In this document: piece by piece, positions 1-9,042 of the stretch | Layout: every line of letters starts with the position of its first letter | How positions within the stretch are numbered: position 1 is the first letter of the stretch | NCBI RefSeq assembly: GCF_022227845.1 | Contig: NZ_JAJNQN010000010.1 | Span: 60,951 to 124,950 of the forward strand | Reading direction: 5' to 3' | Origin: Ectothiorhodospira lacustris | Lineage (GTDB): Bacteria; Pseudomonadota; Gammaproteobacteria; Ectothiorhodospirales; Ectothiorhodospiraceae | Length of the DNA: 64,000 nucleotides | Made by a program: the position numbers and the translations under genes | The notes under the pieces: generated by a model | What the model was told of the DNA's origin: nothing | The model's input: only the letters and a program-made list of their open reading frames with translations | The model's database searches: none

Positions 1-585
1 TTTAAGGCTCAAGAATATCGGCTTGATGTGGGGGAGCCTGTGGTGATTGTAGATGCGGGAGCTCATATCGGTCTTTCTTCGGTTTATTTTGCCCAACGTT
101 ACCCACGAGCGATGATTATTGCTGTGGAGCCTGAAAGCTCAAATTTCGAGTTACTAAAAAAAAATGTAAGTGTATATGCCAACATTAAGCCAGTTCATGC
201 GGGTCTATGGAGTAGAACGACTTGCCTAGCAATTCAGGATGAGGGGGTTGATACATGGAGTTTTCGTGTCGTAGAGGCCGACTCTGAGCATGGCATTATG
301 GCAACCAGTGTGCCTGATTTAATGAGTGATTTTAATATCGATCGTATTGATGTATTAAAGATTGACATTGAAGGCGCCGAGCTTGAAGTCCTTGGTGATA
401 GTGGTTCGTGGATTGATTCGGTTGATACGATAATTATTGAATTGCATGACCGCTTCAGGCCTGGCTGCAGAGCGGCCCTTGACGATGCCCTTTCCGACTT
501 CGAATACAGTGAGTCATTTTCTGGGGAGAGTATAGTCATTAGTAATATGAAGCGACTCTCTGTTGATAAAAATATTGCCTCTTGA
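1..585 (+). CDS. FkbM family methyltransferase (5' partial)
   Basis: The frame is open from base 1, so the gene starts upstream of the window and only the C-terminal ~194 residues are seen. It carries the SAM-binding motif I (IVDAGAHIGLSSVYFA), the acidic end of strand 2 (AVEPESSNFELL) and the FkbM signature KIDIEGAE. FkbM proteins are SAM-dependent O-methyltransferases; in polysaccharide clusters they are thought to methylate sugar hydroxyls. It is the first of several glycan genes on this strand and has a relative at 3746-4576 on the other strand. The substrate is unknown. Confidence 0.85.
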   Translation, partial: FKAQEYRLDVGEPVVIVDAGAHIGLSSVYFAQRYPRAMIIAVEPESSNFELLKKNVSVYANIKPVHAGLWSRTTCLAIQDEGVDTWSFRVVEADSEHGIMATSVPDLMSDFNIDRIDVLKIDIEGAELEVLGDSGSWIDSVDTIIIELHDRFRPGCRAALDDALSDFEYSESFSGESIVISNMKRLSVDKNIAS

Positions 586-681
586 TTTTTAGGTATTTTC
601 TGGTGCTGTTTTTATGAATTTTGTGGCTGCCTTGTTTTCTGTGGGCTAAATTCCTAATTACTTAAAGTTTATTTGGTTCTG

Positions 682-1656
682 ATGATGACAACAGAAAGTA
701 ATGCAGAATCTATCTCGCTGCCACTGGTTTTAGTAATACCAACCCATGACCGTGTCCTGCTCCTTGAACGAACCCTTGATTCAGTGCTGGCATGCAGGGC
801 GCCTGAGGGGAGATCTGTTCGGGTGGTTGTTATAGAAAACGGAGGGAGGTATGGTGCCGAGGAAATCGTCAGGCAAAAAAGAACATGGGTCGTGCCTGAG
901 TATCACTATACGGCAGGTGGTAATAAGAGCTTGGCGCTGAATCAAGTCCTGCAAACCGTTCCGGATTCACTGCTGGTCTTTCTTGATGATGATGTGCGTG
1001 TTGATCCAGACTTGCTCATCCATTATTCCAATGCTGCCGGACATGATTGCGAAGGACGTTTCTTTGGTGGGGGGCTATTGGTTGACTACGAAAAAACTCC
1101 CCCCGAATGGTTGCGTGGATATTTGCCGAGATCATCGACGGGATGGCACCCAGAAGAATATGCTCCCTTGGGGCGCATGTACTTTTTCGGGGCCAACTGG
1201 GCGGCTTTTTCAAGAGATTTGAAGAAAGTGGGCGGTTTTGACCAGCAGTTTGGGCCTGGGGGGCTCTCTGGTGGGACAGGTCAGGAAACGGTGACGCAGC
1301 AGCGATTGTCACAGGCTGGCATCAGACCCGAGTACATCAGGGGCGCCATTGTCTGGCACTATGTGCCTGAATGTCGGTCTTCGCCTCAATGGGCACTGGA
1401 AAGGGCCTATAAAACGGCCATTTCCAGTGGCTATAATCTTTCCAAAGCCGAATGTGGCAAGACAATTTCAGGAATTCCACTTTGGCTTTTCCGTGCGATG
1501 GTTTTGGCGTGGTTAAGGTCTATCAAGGCCGTGTTGATGGGGAATCCGGTGGATCGCTTTCATGCGAAATTTAAATTCACTGAAAGATTGGGCCATATGA
1601 GAGGTGTGCGTAGGCGTCATCTCGAAAGCCGAAATTCTACTAAAGATGAGCATTGA
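682..1656 (+). CDS. Glycosyltransferase family 2
   Basis: A GT-A fold transferase of about 324 residues. The N-terminus has the GT2 opening (LVLVIPTHDRVLLLERTLDSVL) and, near residue 100, the acidic metal/nucleotide-sugar site FLDDDVRVDP. A glycine-rich GGLSGGTGQET segment sits where GT2 enzymes place the catalytic loop. An in-frame TTG exists at 673, but the ATG codons at 682/685 are likelier starts. The C-terminal third is basic with one hydrophobic stretch (LWLFRAMVLAWL), suggesting membrane association. It lies between a methyltransferase and an ATP-grasp gene in a glycan locus. Donor and acceptor are unknown. Confidence 0.85.
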   Translation: MMTTESNAESISLPLVLVIPTHDRVLLLERTLDSVLACRAPEGRSVRVVVIENGGRYGAEEIVRQKRTWVVPEYHYTAGGNKSLALNQVLQTVPDSLLVFLDDDVRVDPDLLIHYSNAAGHDCEGRFFGGGLLVDYEKTPPEWLRGYLPRSSTGWHPEEYAPLGRMYFFGANWAAFSRDLKKVGGFDQQFGPGGLSGGTGQETVTQQRLSQAGIRPEYIRGAIVWHYVPECRSSPQWALERAYKTAISSGYNLSKAECGKTISGIPLWLFRAMVLAWLRSIKAVLMGNPVDRFHAKFKFTERLGHMRGVRRRHLESRNSTKDEH

Positions 1657-1754
1657 TGCAATTTTTCTTCTCTGACTATCCGACTGTCGTTACTTATCTG
1701 TCTTTGCGATTCCAGTAGGGTAGGCAACGTAGCGCCGTTTCTCCGGGAGGTAGT

Positions 1755-2645
1755 ATGCGATCGCTAAGTATGGCGGTGGGCAGTTTTTCTGATCGAGTGA
1801 TGTTGAAATACTATCCCTGGAGGCGCCCATCATTTCAAGAAAAGATCATGGAGATTGAAAGGTTGAGAAAAGTATATGCTTTCTCACATGCGCAGGCCTT
1901 AGGGAAAGGTGGTGCACGTTCCGTGATCGATCAGCTTGGATTCCGAAGGCCCGCCGTCATCGGCGGGGAAAAATCGCCGCTGGATATCAAATATGACAGC
2001 TTGCCTGATGCATTTGTCATCAAACCTTCTGAAGGCTCTACCAGTCGTGGCGTATTTCCCATTATCAGAGATGAGGCAGGCTTGAAGTGCCTGTTTGAGG
2101 GTTATGTCACGCCTGATTACATTTCATCCACGATATTACGGCATGCAAATGATATCTCGTATCATACGGAATCAGTCACGATAGAGGCGTTGGTTCAGGA
2201 TCCACAGCGCCAAGGGCAGATTCCGTATGACTGGAAATTTTGGTGTTTTCAAGGGCGAGTGGGGGTGGTTTGCCAGAATTCATGGAAAACGCGAAAAATC
2301 AGGGATGTTAAATGGTGGGATGGACAATGGGAGGATCTTGGCAAGGCAAGAAATGATGCTCCTGTCCTGAGTACACTTCCTGCTCCCCGGTTCCCGAAGG
2401 AGTTGACTGAGGTCGCGCAGAGCATTTCGCGAAAAATTCGTTTTCCATTTGTTCGCGTGGATTTGTACGAGGACCACATCGGGCCGATGGTAGGAGAAAT
2501 CACGCCGTTTCCCGGGTTCAAGGCACCATTTCGAAGAGACATCGACCGCATGTTGGGCAAAGCCTGGGAAGAGGCGTGGGCGGAACTAATGTCACAGGAT
2601 GGGTATATCCTTCCTTTGTCTCAAAACAAGCAAGCCGGTGTGTAG
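1755..2645 (+). CDS. TupA-like ATP-grasp protein
   Basis: A 296-residue protein. It resembles the TupA-like ATP-grasp family: an N-terminal helix (KIMEIERLRKVYAF), a lysine/serine-rich ATP-binding element FVIKPSEGSTSRGVF, and a C-terminal metal/ATP site PFVRVDLYEDHIGPMVGEITPFPG. TupA makes the amide-linked teichuronopeptide of alkaliphilic Bacillus; related ATP-grasp proteins in polysaccharide loci are assumed to attach amino acids to sugar acids. An SD-like GGGAGG lies just upstream of the ATG. Its place among glycosyltransferases fits glycan decoration by carboxylate-amine ligation. The exact substrate cannot be told. Confidence 0.75.
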   Translation: MRSLSMAVGSFSDRVMLKYYPWRRPSFQEKIMEIERLRKVYAFSHAQALGKGGARSVIDQLGFRRPAVIGGEKSPLDIKYDSLPDAFVIKPSEGSTSRGVFPIIRDEAGLKCLFEGYVTPDYISSTILRHANDISYHTESVTIEALVQDPQRQGQIPYDWKFWCFQGRVGVVCQNSWKTRKIRDVKWWDGQWEDLGKARNDAPVLSTLPAPRFPKELTEVAQSISRKIRFPFVRVDLYEDHIGPMVGEITPFPGFKAPFRRDIDRMLGKAWEEAWAELMSQDGYILPLSQNKQAGV

Positions 2646-2703
2646 GACTGAATCCGGGCTTGTAGAGACTAATACCTAGGTTGGGTGAGCTCGCGCACGC
2701 ACG

Positions 2704-3717
2704 ATGAAAGGAAATAGATCACACATGAGTAATGCGACACCGGAAATTGCGGTTGTTATCCCGTACTATCAGCGACAGGCTGGTCTTCTGCGGCAGTGCG
2801 TGCTCTCCATCATAGAGCATTCCGGAACCACAAATTTTCAGATTATCGTTGTGGATGATGAGTCGCCTGTCTCGGCAGCCGAAGATTTGGCAGGGCTAGA
2901 GCCTCTCATGCTGGAACGAATCTGTATTATCCGTCAATCCAATGGCGGCCCTGGTGCGGCCAGAAACCGGGGTTTGGATGAAGTTCCTGCGGGAACTCCC
3001 TATGTGACTTTCCTTGACTCAGATGATCAATGGACCGCTGATTTTCTAAGTGATGCGGTATTTGCCTTGCGCTCTGGGTGTGATCTTTTTATTGGCAACA
3101 GCCAGCGCATTGGCCAGAAAACTGCCCGCTTTGAGTGGGTTTCTGGGGCAGGATTCAGCATGGCACCCGAGGATCACCAACAGATGGATGTGGTTCGTAA
3201 AATTTACGAATTTGCTGGCGATTTTTTCGATTTGCTGGTCTACCGGACGAATGTTATCGGGCCGACCACAATGGCATATCGGTTCGACAAGTTCCCAACG
3301 GTACGGTTTGATCCTTCTATTTTCAATGGACAGGATCGACTGTTCAAGCTCACTTTGGGGCAGGGTTTGGATCGAGTGGCTTTTTCACCAAAGATCTATG
3401 CCTATGAAGGCGAAGGAGTGAATATCTTTGACAAGTCTCAGTGGGGGGCTCCTGGCTCCATAAGACTGGCTTCCAGTTATATTCGTCTTTGCAAGCGTAT
3501 TCTGTTACAGATACGGCTGACGTCTGCCCAGAGAGACCATATTGCCAAGCAGCTTGCAGAAGCTCGCCGCGGTTTGGCGGGGAACACCTTACACCTGCTT
3601 CGCACCGGCAGGCCAGTAGACTGGTCTCGGATCCTGTCGACATTTCGCGAGGATCCAATATGTGCGGTGTGGTTTGTTCCTAATCTTGCCTTGAGCATTT
3701 GGAAACGCTTTTCATAG
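2704..3717 (+). CDS. Glycosyltransferase family 2
   Basis: A 337-residue GT2 enzyme. Motifs in order: IAVVIPYYQRQAGLL, IIVVDDESP, GGPGAARNRGLDE and the DXD-type site VTFLDSDDQW near residue 105. The central part (FDPSIFNGQDRLFKLTL) would carry the catalytic ED-like acidic residues. The ATG at 2704 is preceded by few SD-like bases; a second ATG eight codons downstream (MSNATPE) is an alternative. It is the last plus-strand gene of this block and converges with the minus-strand methyltransferase that ends at 3746. Confidence 0.85.
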   Translation: MKGNRSHMSNATPEIAVVIPYYQRQAGLLRQCVLSIIEHSGTTNFQIIVVDDESPVSAAEDLAGLEPLMLERICIIRQSNGGPGAARNRGLDEVPAGTPYVTFLDSDDQWTADFLSDAVFALRSGCDLFIGNSQRIGQKTARFEWVSGAGFSMAPEDHQQMDVVRKIYEFAGDFFDLLVYRTNVIGPTTMAYRFDKFPTVRFDPSIFNGQDRLFKLTLGQGLDRVAFSPKIYAYEGEGVNIFDKSQWGAPGSIRLASSYIRLCKRILLQIRLTSAQRDHIAKQLAEARRGLAGNTLHLLRTGRPVDWSRILSTFREDPICAVWFVPNLALSIWKRFS

Positions 3718-3745
3718 TAGGTGATGCTATGGTCGTGGTTGCTGG

Positions 3746-4576
3746 CTATGTTCCAAAATCGCGAAAGCAGAATATGGTCTCACCTGAAAGCAGGTAATCA
3801 AACGGGTATGTGCTTACGCAGGAGAAAAATGATCGGCTCGTCCCTTGCCATGGTAACCGCCAATCATCCAGTTCCATCATTATAAGATTGGTGTTCTTAA
3901 CCCATTCCAGATTTTTCTGGAAGAGATTTGACTGTGCGCCTTCGATGTCGATCTTGATGATGAAAGGGGCATCAGTTCCGGCTTGTTTGCAAATGTCATT
4001 GATGGTGTAGCTGGGAACGGTGTCTGCATGTTCGCTATCTTCCGCATCAACCTTGAATGCGGCAGAGCCTGAATCCGGATTGATGATGCGTAGGTGCCCA
4101 CTTTGACTCCACACCCCTCCCAGTAGCGGGGTTGCCCGATCGCCCAGGGCTTTAATATTGCTTTTTAGGATTTCATAGTTCGCCCTGTCTGGTTCCACGA
4201 CGATAATCTGAGCCTCGGGGAATTTTAATCCCAGGAAGAGCGTGGATAGCCCGATGTTGCCGCCGCAGTCGATGATGAGTGGACGTTTCCCTTCAGAGAT
4301 CATTTTGTGATACTGGTTGATCAGGTTTTTGCTCTGCGGGAATCCTGATATGTCATACTGCTGTAGAACCAGACACTGCCAGAATATGGAATGATCGCTG
4401 ACGGTCTTGCGTAAGTGAATCTTGGAAGGATAGCCGGGTGTCTGGTACTGCTTAATGGTGCCGGGCGCCTGATGCATGCGGGTTTCCATGGAAAAAAGCA
4501 ACCGTATTCCGTGAATAATCCCGAATTTTCGGAGATAGTTTGGTGTTTTTGCAATAATGCGGTAAAGAGTTTTCAT
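3746..4576 (-). CDS. FkbM family methyltransferase
   Basis: A 276-residue SAM-dependent methyltransferase. It has motif I (LIIDCGGNIGLSTLFLG), the strand-2 acidic residue (IVVEPDRANYEIL) and the FkbM signature FIIKIDIEGAQ. An N-terminal extension of about 85 residues precedes the Rossmann core. Its start overlaps the stop of the upstream gene by 4 bases (ATGA), so the two are translationally coupled and probably act on the same glycan. It is related to the partial gene at the window start, but the two are clearly divergent. Confidence 0.85.
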   Translation of the reverse strand: MKTLYRIIAKTPNYLRKFGIIHGIRLLFSMETRMHQAPGTIKQYQTPGYPSKIHLRKTVSDHSIFWQCLVLQQYDISGFPQSKNLINQYHKMISEGKRPLIIDCGGNIGLSTLFLGLKFPEAQIIVVEPDRANYEILKSNIKALGDRATPLLGGVWSQSGHLRIINPDSGSAAFKVDAEDSEHADTVPSYTINDICKQAGTDAPFIIKIDIEGAQSNLFQKNLEWVKNTNLIMMELDDWRLPWQGTSRSFFSCVSTYPFDYLLSGETIFCFRDFGT

Positions 4577-5484
4577 CTTGCTCCACCAAGTGATTTTGGA
4601 AGGGATTTTATGATCTGTTTAGCTTGGCGGGTGTAGGCTCCCCCATCAAATCTGTGCCCACCGATGAAATGGATAATTTTCCCATCCTCCAGATCTTGCT
4701 TGAGATCCCAGTACGGATAATGCTCGAAAGGCAAGACAAGCGGGTTATCGGTATTTGCAATCATATAGTTTGATGCAACCTGTTCACTACCCCAGGAAGA
4801 CCATTTTTCATTACCTAATTGCTTCTCCATTTCCACGGAGAAGTTCTCAAGCTCCTGGAACTTGATGCTTTCCATGGCAAATCCCGCAAAGCCAGCGCAG
4901 CCGCGGATATAGCTGCGTTCCAATGCATTGGGTAAATTGCAGAGTGCACGCTCAGCCAGCACCTGAATATGCTGGCTCTCCATGGCGTGAGCGAGTTTAC
5001 TGGCATCATGAACAGGGGTGCGTGAGCGCCCAAGGCGAGTGCCTAGCGTGAAGCATCGGTTCTGTTGGATGCACTGAAGAACTTCGGTCGGTTCGCGAGC
5101 CGTCACCGTGTCTGAATCCAGTTGGATTACGTAGTGCCGGGGACACAGGCATGAAATCATTACTAGGCGCTCCCAGCAGCCACCACGTGGGCACTGGCCG
5201 ACGTCAATGTCTGAAGTGCGAATAAATTCGACTGTTCCCAAGTGTTTTTCGATGATTTCTCTATGATTTAGGCATAGCCCATCATCTATGATGAAAAATG
5301 ATCTCGGCGTGATGAATTGTGCGAGCGATTTTGCTGCGATTAGCAGCATGATCAGGTCGGGGTCATGTGATTGGCTGAGAATTATGGTTTGGCTTTCGGG
5401 GTTGCAGACAATAGGGGCTGTCTTAAGAATTCCGCGCGCATTCCAGTTGAATAGCCGTTTTTTGTACTTGGCTAATGAGGGCAT
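4573..5484 (-). CDS. Putative glycosyltransferase-like protein of unknown family
   Basis: A 303-residue protein I do not place in a named family. It looks GT-A-like: an N-terminal strand/helix pattern (TIILSQSHDPDLIMLLIAAKSL), FFIIDDGL, and a DXD-like VIQLDSDTVT near residue 120, followed by a region rich in Cys/Gly (RGCAGFAGFAM). The C-terminus has HYPYWDLK and IIHFIGGHRFDGG, the kind of His-containing tail seen in nucleotide-sugar-binding enzymes. No signal peptide or membrane helix is seen. It lies between the lyase-like gene and the FkbM methyltransferase, overlapping the latter by 4 bases. Glycosyl transfer is inferred from the DXD and the context only. Confidence 0.55.
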   Translation of the reverse strand: MPSLAKYKKRLFNWNARGILKTAPIVCNPESQTIILSQSHDPDLIMLLIAAKSLAQFITPRSFFIIDDGLCLNHREIIEKHLGTVEFIRTSDIDVGQCPRGGCWERLVMISCLCPRHYVIQLDSDTVTAREPTEVLQCIQQNRCFTLGTRLGRSRTPVHDASKLAHAMESQHIQVLAERALCNLPNALERSYIRGCAGFAGFAMESIKFQELENFSVEMEKQLGNEKWSSWGSEQVASNYMIANTDNPLVLPFEHYPYWDLKQDLEDGKIIHFIGGHRFDGGAYTRQAKQIIKSLPKSLGGAR

Positions 5485-5498
5485 TTTGGGCTCTCTTG

Positions 5499-7406
5499 TT
5501 AGGTTATTACCGAGGAGTTATGAGGTTGGATTTCAGGATCATTACCCACCCATTCATGACGCACTAGAAATGCGGTTTTACCAGGATCGATTGCCTGCGG
5601 TGGAAGGCAGAATCCACTTGCCGTAGGCATGGAGGAATCCAACTGTGCAGTGCGAATTTCATCCAATCCGTAGGGGTGTATTCTTCGAGGTACTCCCTGA
5701 ATTTTGGATATGATCTCCAGTTTTTTTGTGAATGCAGTCGCCGCCGTCATCAGCGCGTGGCCGGCAGGGTTCAAGAGCATGAAAGGCTCTTTGCCACGAT
5801 TATCAATTCTGAGCTCATGGGACAGCTTTCCATATTTCGATGCGAAATTAAGCGAGATCGTACAGCGAAGATCCTGTATATGGTTTCGGCTAAGCGCCTT
5901 CTTCTGTCCATAAATTCCATTAAGCAAGCGCCAGTCCAATGCCGCCAGGACTCTTTGAGCAAGGCCGATGACTGGTTGCCGTAATAGGCAAACCGGATAC
6001 CCGGATAAGTGAACGGATAGCACTTCATTTTTTTCTGAAATTTCAACGGTATCAAAATCAGTCAGGCCATAAATGCCGGTGCTGGTTTGGAATATGGGTG
6101 TCCAGCCTGCTAATGCGGGATTTCTAAGAAGTGCATCCGCAGTTGTGCGAGTGGGTGGAGGGCATAGGCATTGTCCCCCCAAAACCAGATGGAATGGCAC
6201 GCCTCCTGCATAGCGAAATTCGACTTCTGTACTGCTAAAGCGCTGCGGGGGTTGTCCACGAGTGGATACCAGTGCCACCATCTCCCTTGACTCAAATCGG
6301 AGCAAACCAGCATCCGTATCTTCTATGAGATGTGTTTGTGAATGAGAAAAACTCAGGTGATGTAGCCAATTTGAAGCTGGTTCAGCACTACTGTTGGTGT
6401 GCTGTGCCCAAGTCAGTATGCCTGCAAGCCAGGCATTATAGACACCTAGTTCCATATAGTTATCCCAACCGGCTTCCTTGTCTTCCGCTATATTCGGATT
6501 GAGTGATATGAGCCCATCTACTCGCGTTTGTCGGTCAAGGCGATCCAGTATCCCGGTAATGATGTGGTAGCCTGAATTATGGCGCTGCCTCTCATCGGAA
6601 AAACCCATCAATAATAGGCTTGCCAGGAGACAGGCATCGCCGTAGAGCGCATGCGTGCTGCGACCAAAGCCTCCCACGTGGGTAGCTCCATCCCATGTAA
6701 GCGCTACCCAATCTAGCATTTTTTGAATTTTGGATTTCAGTGCAGGAAAATCCATGTGCCATGCGGCTAAAACAGCAACAAATAGTGCTTTGTGGTGGTA
6801 GGCCATGGGGGTTGCTCCCCATGAATTTTTCGGTTTGGACGGATAATCTATGAACCCACCAGAGGGCGTAGTCCATCTATCTAATAGTTCGATGAATTTT
6901 TTTCCACGCTGTATGCGTTCGCGATCGGATGTCGCCTCCAGTATTCGGCAGAGAGCTGCCAGCAGTGTCCAATTGTTGGAAGAGTAATGGCCCCGTAGGG
7001 GGAAGCGGGGCATGGCGGAGTTAATTATGAGCTTGGTGGCTGCATGTGTGTCGCTTTGATCAAGGGTGTTTCTCAGCAATAATAGCAATAACCGATTGAA
7101 TGGCTCATGACGGATTGCTTCTGGTGGGGTTGATAGCCATGACTCAAGAAGGTCCGTCCACGTAGTACTCTCGGTACCGTTTTTCAGTGCCAAGGCTAGG
7201 GCCAAGCTACTTTGACCATAGTGACTATTTGGCATAAGGTCTTGCCGTATGGGATCCCAGACACCTGATCCAGGCCTGATGAATGCCGCTAGATTTAAGG
7301 TGATCTGGTCCGTGAATTTATCCAGGCGTCGTGAGCAAGGTTGGGACGGTAGTCCAGAAAAGTTTTTTGAGTGATCGCCGATGACAGGTTGTGATAGCTC
7401 ATCCAT
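5499..7406 (-). CDS. Lyase-like all-helical toroid plus beta-domain protein, function unknown
   Basis: A 635-residue protein without a visible signal peptide. The N-terminal ~370 residues are helix-rich with regularly spaced aromatic and Gly motifs (GHYSSNNWTLLAAL, GGFIDYPS, MAYHHKALFVAVLAAW, GRSTHALYGDACLLASLLL, GWDNYMELGVYNAWLAG), as in (alpha/alpha) toroid domains. The last ~260 residues look like beta-sandwich. This two-part plan resembles polysaccharide lyases (heparinase/alginate-lyase type) and glucuronate epimerases, but I cannot assign a family. A GGAG lies before the ATG, and the gene follows the O-ligase gene by 12 bases, so co-transcription is likely. A role in trimming or modifying the uronate-containing glycan is inference. 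Confidence 0.5.
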   Translation of the reverse strand: MDELSQPVIGDHSKNFSGLPSQPCSRRLDKFTDQITLNLAAFIRPGSGVWDPIRQDLMPNSHYGQSSLALALALKNGTESTTWTDLLESWLSTPPEAIRHEPFNRLLLLLLRNTLDQSDTHAATKLIINSAMPRFPLRGHYSSNNWTLLAALCRILEATSDRERIQRGKKFIELLDRWTTPSGGFIDYPSKPKNSWGATPMAYHHKALFVAVLAAWHMDFPALKSKIQKMLDWVALTWDGATHVGGFGRSTHALYGDACLLASLLLMGFSDERQRHNSGYHIITGILDRLDRQTRVDGLISLNPNIAEDKEAGWDNYMELGVYNAWLAGILTWAQHTNSSAEPASNWLHHLSFSHSQTHLIEDTDAGLLRFESREMVALVSTRGQPPQRFSSTEVEFRYAGGVPFHLVLGGQCLCPPPTRTTADALLRNPALAGWTPIFQTSTGIYGLTDFDTVEISEKNEVLSVHLSGYPVCLLRQPVIGLAQRVLAALDWRLLNGIYGQKKALSRNHIQDLRCTISLNFASKYGKLSHELRIDNRGKEPFMLLNPAGHALMTAATAFTKKLEIISKIQGVPRRIHPYGLDEIRTAQLDSSMPTASGFCLPPQAIDPGKTAFLVRHEWVGNDPEIQPHNSSVIT

Positions 7407-7418
7407 GTTATCGATCTC

Positions 7419-8834
7419 CTAGTTGTAGTTTTTTTTGTCAGCGGCGTCCACTTGTGCAGATGCGATAAAGTCTGGAAATCGAATCCTTTGGGATAGTAAT
7501 TTACTCCTATCTCCTGTGGTAGCAGTTTCGATTACGGTCGGTGATTCGGATTCTTCAAGTTCACGACGCATGATGATAGTCAACGCGATAAAAGCATACA
7601 GGAGATTGAAATAGGCGACATCCAGAAAGGTCCCTGCTGCCATGAATCCTATCAGCCCAACTTGCAGAGCCCAAGCGAATTCGGCCAGCCATAGCTGATT
7701 TTTTCTTTTCGCGGCGGTTCGCCTTATTCGGTGCAGTGTATGGAATGTAAACCCGATCAATAGCAACCATATCGCTAAGCCACCAAATCCGTGCTGTCCC
7801 AGCATCTGGAAGTAGATGCTGTGAGCAGAAAAATGGTGTCCCCAGCCGCCGTCAAAATTGGCATAGCTGAGCCACCAGTCAAAGCCCTTGCCGGTATGTC
7901 GGAATCCCATTCCCAGCAAAGGGCGTTCTTTTGCCATGTTCCAGTTTGCTCCCCAGGCCTGGATCCGCTGCATGGATGAGTCATCTTCCTGGTAAGTCTG
8001 GATTGTTTTCCACCTTTCCAGGAGTGGATCGGGTACTGTCACACCAAGCACAAGCACGCCGATGAGTGCTGCAGCAATCATGGTGCCTTTGTACTGCATC
8101 CTGAGAAAAAGGAACGGCAGAATCGCAAGAAATCCGAGCAATGCCCCCCGTGAGTGGGTTGCCAGTATCGCAATGATGGTGAGCCAAAATGCTGCATATA
8201 TTCCCCAAGAAATATATTTTGACCAACTGCGTATCCATGGCCAACCAAAGTCGATCCATTGATAGTAAAACATTCTTGCGCTGGCCAATATCAAAGGTAA
8301 TATCATCAGCATGGCCAGGCCAATATAGGTGTTGCCTGCCAGAAAGCTTCTGGGAGGGCCTAGAACCATATGTGCCCCCCCCGTGCTGATGGCAAAAAAA
8401 CCTCCTTTGATCCCATAAAACCCAATGGAAAATGTAATGATGAGTAGTAATGGCACAATCCGGCGCTGACCATAAATAAGTATTGGCGTCACGAAAGTAA
8501 TGAGCATGATCTTCATGACTGTATCCCACTGCGCCCAAGCGCCAGTCGGGTTTACTGCAAAATAGCTTGTCAAGGTGAAATACCCGGCCAGGATGAACAT
8601 CATGGCCATCTCTCGGGTATATGGCATGGGTCGCCGATCCTTTGTGAGAAACAAGGCGATAAGGGTCGCGAGACCAATGACGACAGCTATTTGGAATGTC
8701 CGCATAAATCCCCATGTATGCGCATGAGGAACAAAAAGCCCCACCCAGAACCATGCAAGGATCCCGACCCAAGGGCGAAGCAGTATTATCGGCACTAAGC
8801 CAATGGTGATGGCAAATAGCAAAAGATCACGCAT
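7419..8834 (-). CDS. Putative O-glycosylation ligase, exosortase A-associated (Wzy/WaaL-like)
   Basis: A 471-residue polytopic membrane protein with about 10-12 hydrophobic helices. The N-terminus (MRDLLLFAITIGLVPIIL, RPWVGILAWFWVGLFVPH) and the internal THSRGALLGFLA match the exosortase-A-associated branch of the O-antigen ligase/polymerase superfamily. The large periplasmic loop (residues ~290-340, GMGFRHTGKGFDWWLSYANFD) would hold the catalytic residues. Such proteins polymerise or transfer undecaprenyl-linked glycans at the outer face of the inner membrane. An AAGG lies 7 bases before the ATG. It leads a minus-strand block running through 7406, 5484 and 4576. Confidence 0.85.
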   Translation of the reverse strand: MRDLLLFAITIGLVPIILLRPWVGILAWFWVGLFVPHAHTWGFMRTFQIAVVIGLATLIALFLTKDRRPMPYTREMAMMFILAGYFTLTSYFAVNPTGAWAQWDTVMKIMLITFVTPILIYGQRRIVPLLLIITFSIGFYGIKGGFFAISTGGAHMVLGPPRSFLAGNTYIGLAMLMILPLILASARMFYYQWIDFGWPWIRSWSKYISWGIYAAFWLTIIAILATHSRGALLGFLAILPFLFLRMQYKGTMIAAALIGVLVLGVTVPDPLLERWKTIQTYQEDDSSMQRIQAWGANWNMAKERPLLGMGFRHTGKGFDWWLSYANFDGGWGHHFSAHSIYFQMLGQHGFGGLAIWLLLIGFTFHTLHRIRRTAAKRKNQLWLAEFAWALQVGLIGFMAAGTFLDVAYFNLLYAFIALTIIMRRELEESESPTVIETATTGDRSKLLSQRIRFPDFIASAQVDAADKKNYN

Positions 8835-9042
8835 GACTAGACCTTTGGGGCGCGTATATCAGAAAGTCCTGTGAGCAGTGCGGGACTTTAAGAGGCAGGA
8901 TAGTCTTTTTATGATTCATAAAATCAACCTTGGGTGTTTTTCAGGGACTTGAGCCTGCATGCTGTTTTGATCTGGAAAATCACGAAAGGGGGTTGCCTCA
9001 GCATTTTATATTCCCTGCTTAGTGGCGCATGAGGCATGATTA
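8835..9042 (-). other. Intergenic gap, nothing recognised
   Basis: About 200 AT-rich bases between two minus-strand glycan genes. The space may hold a promoter for the O-ligase block, but no clear -35/-10 pair, hairpin or small gene was seen. Confidence 0.4.
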
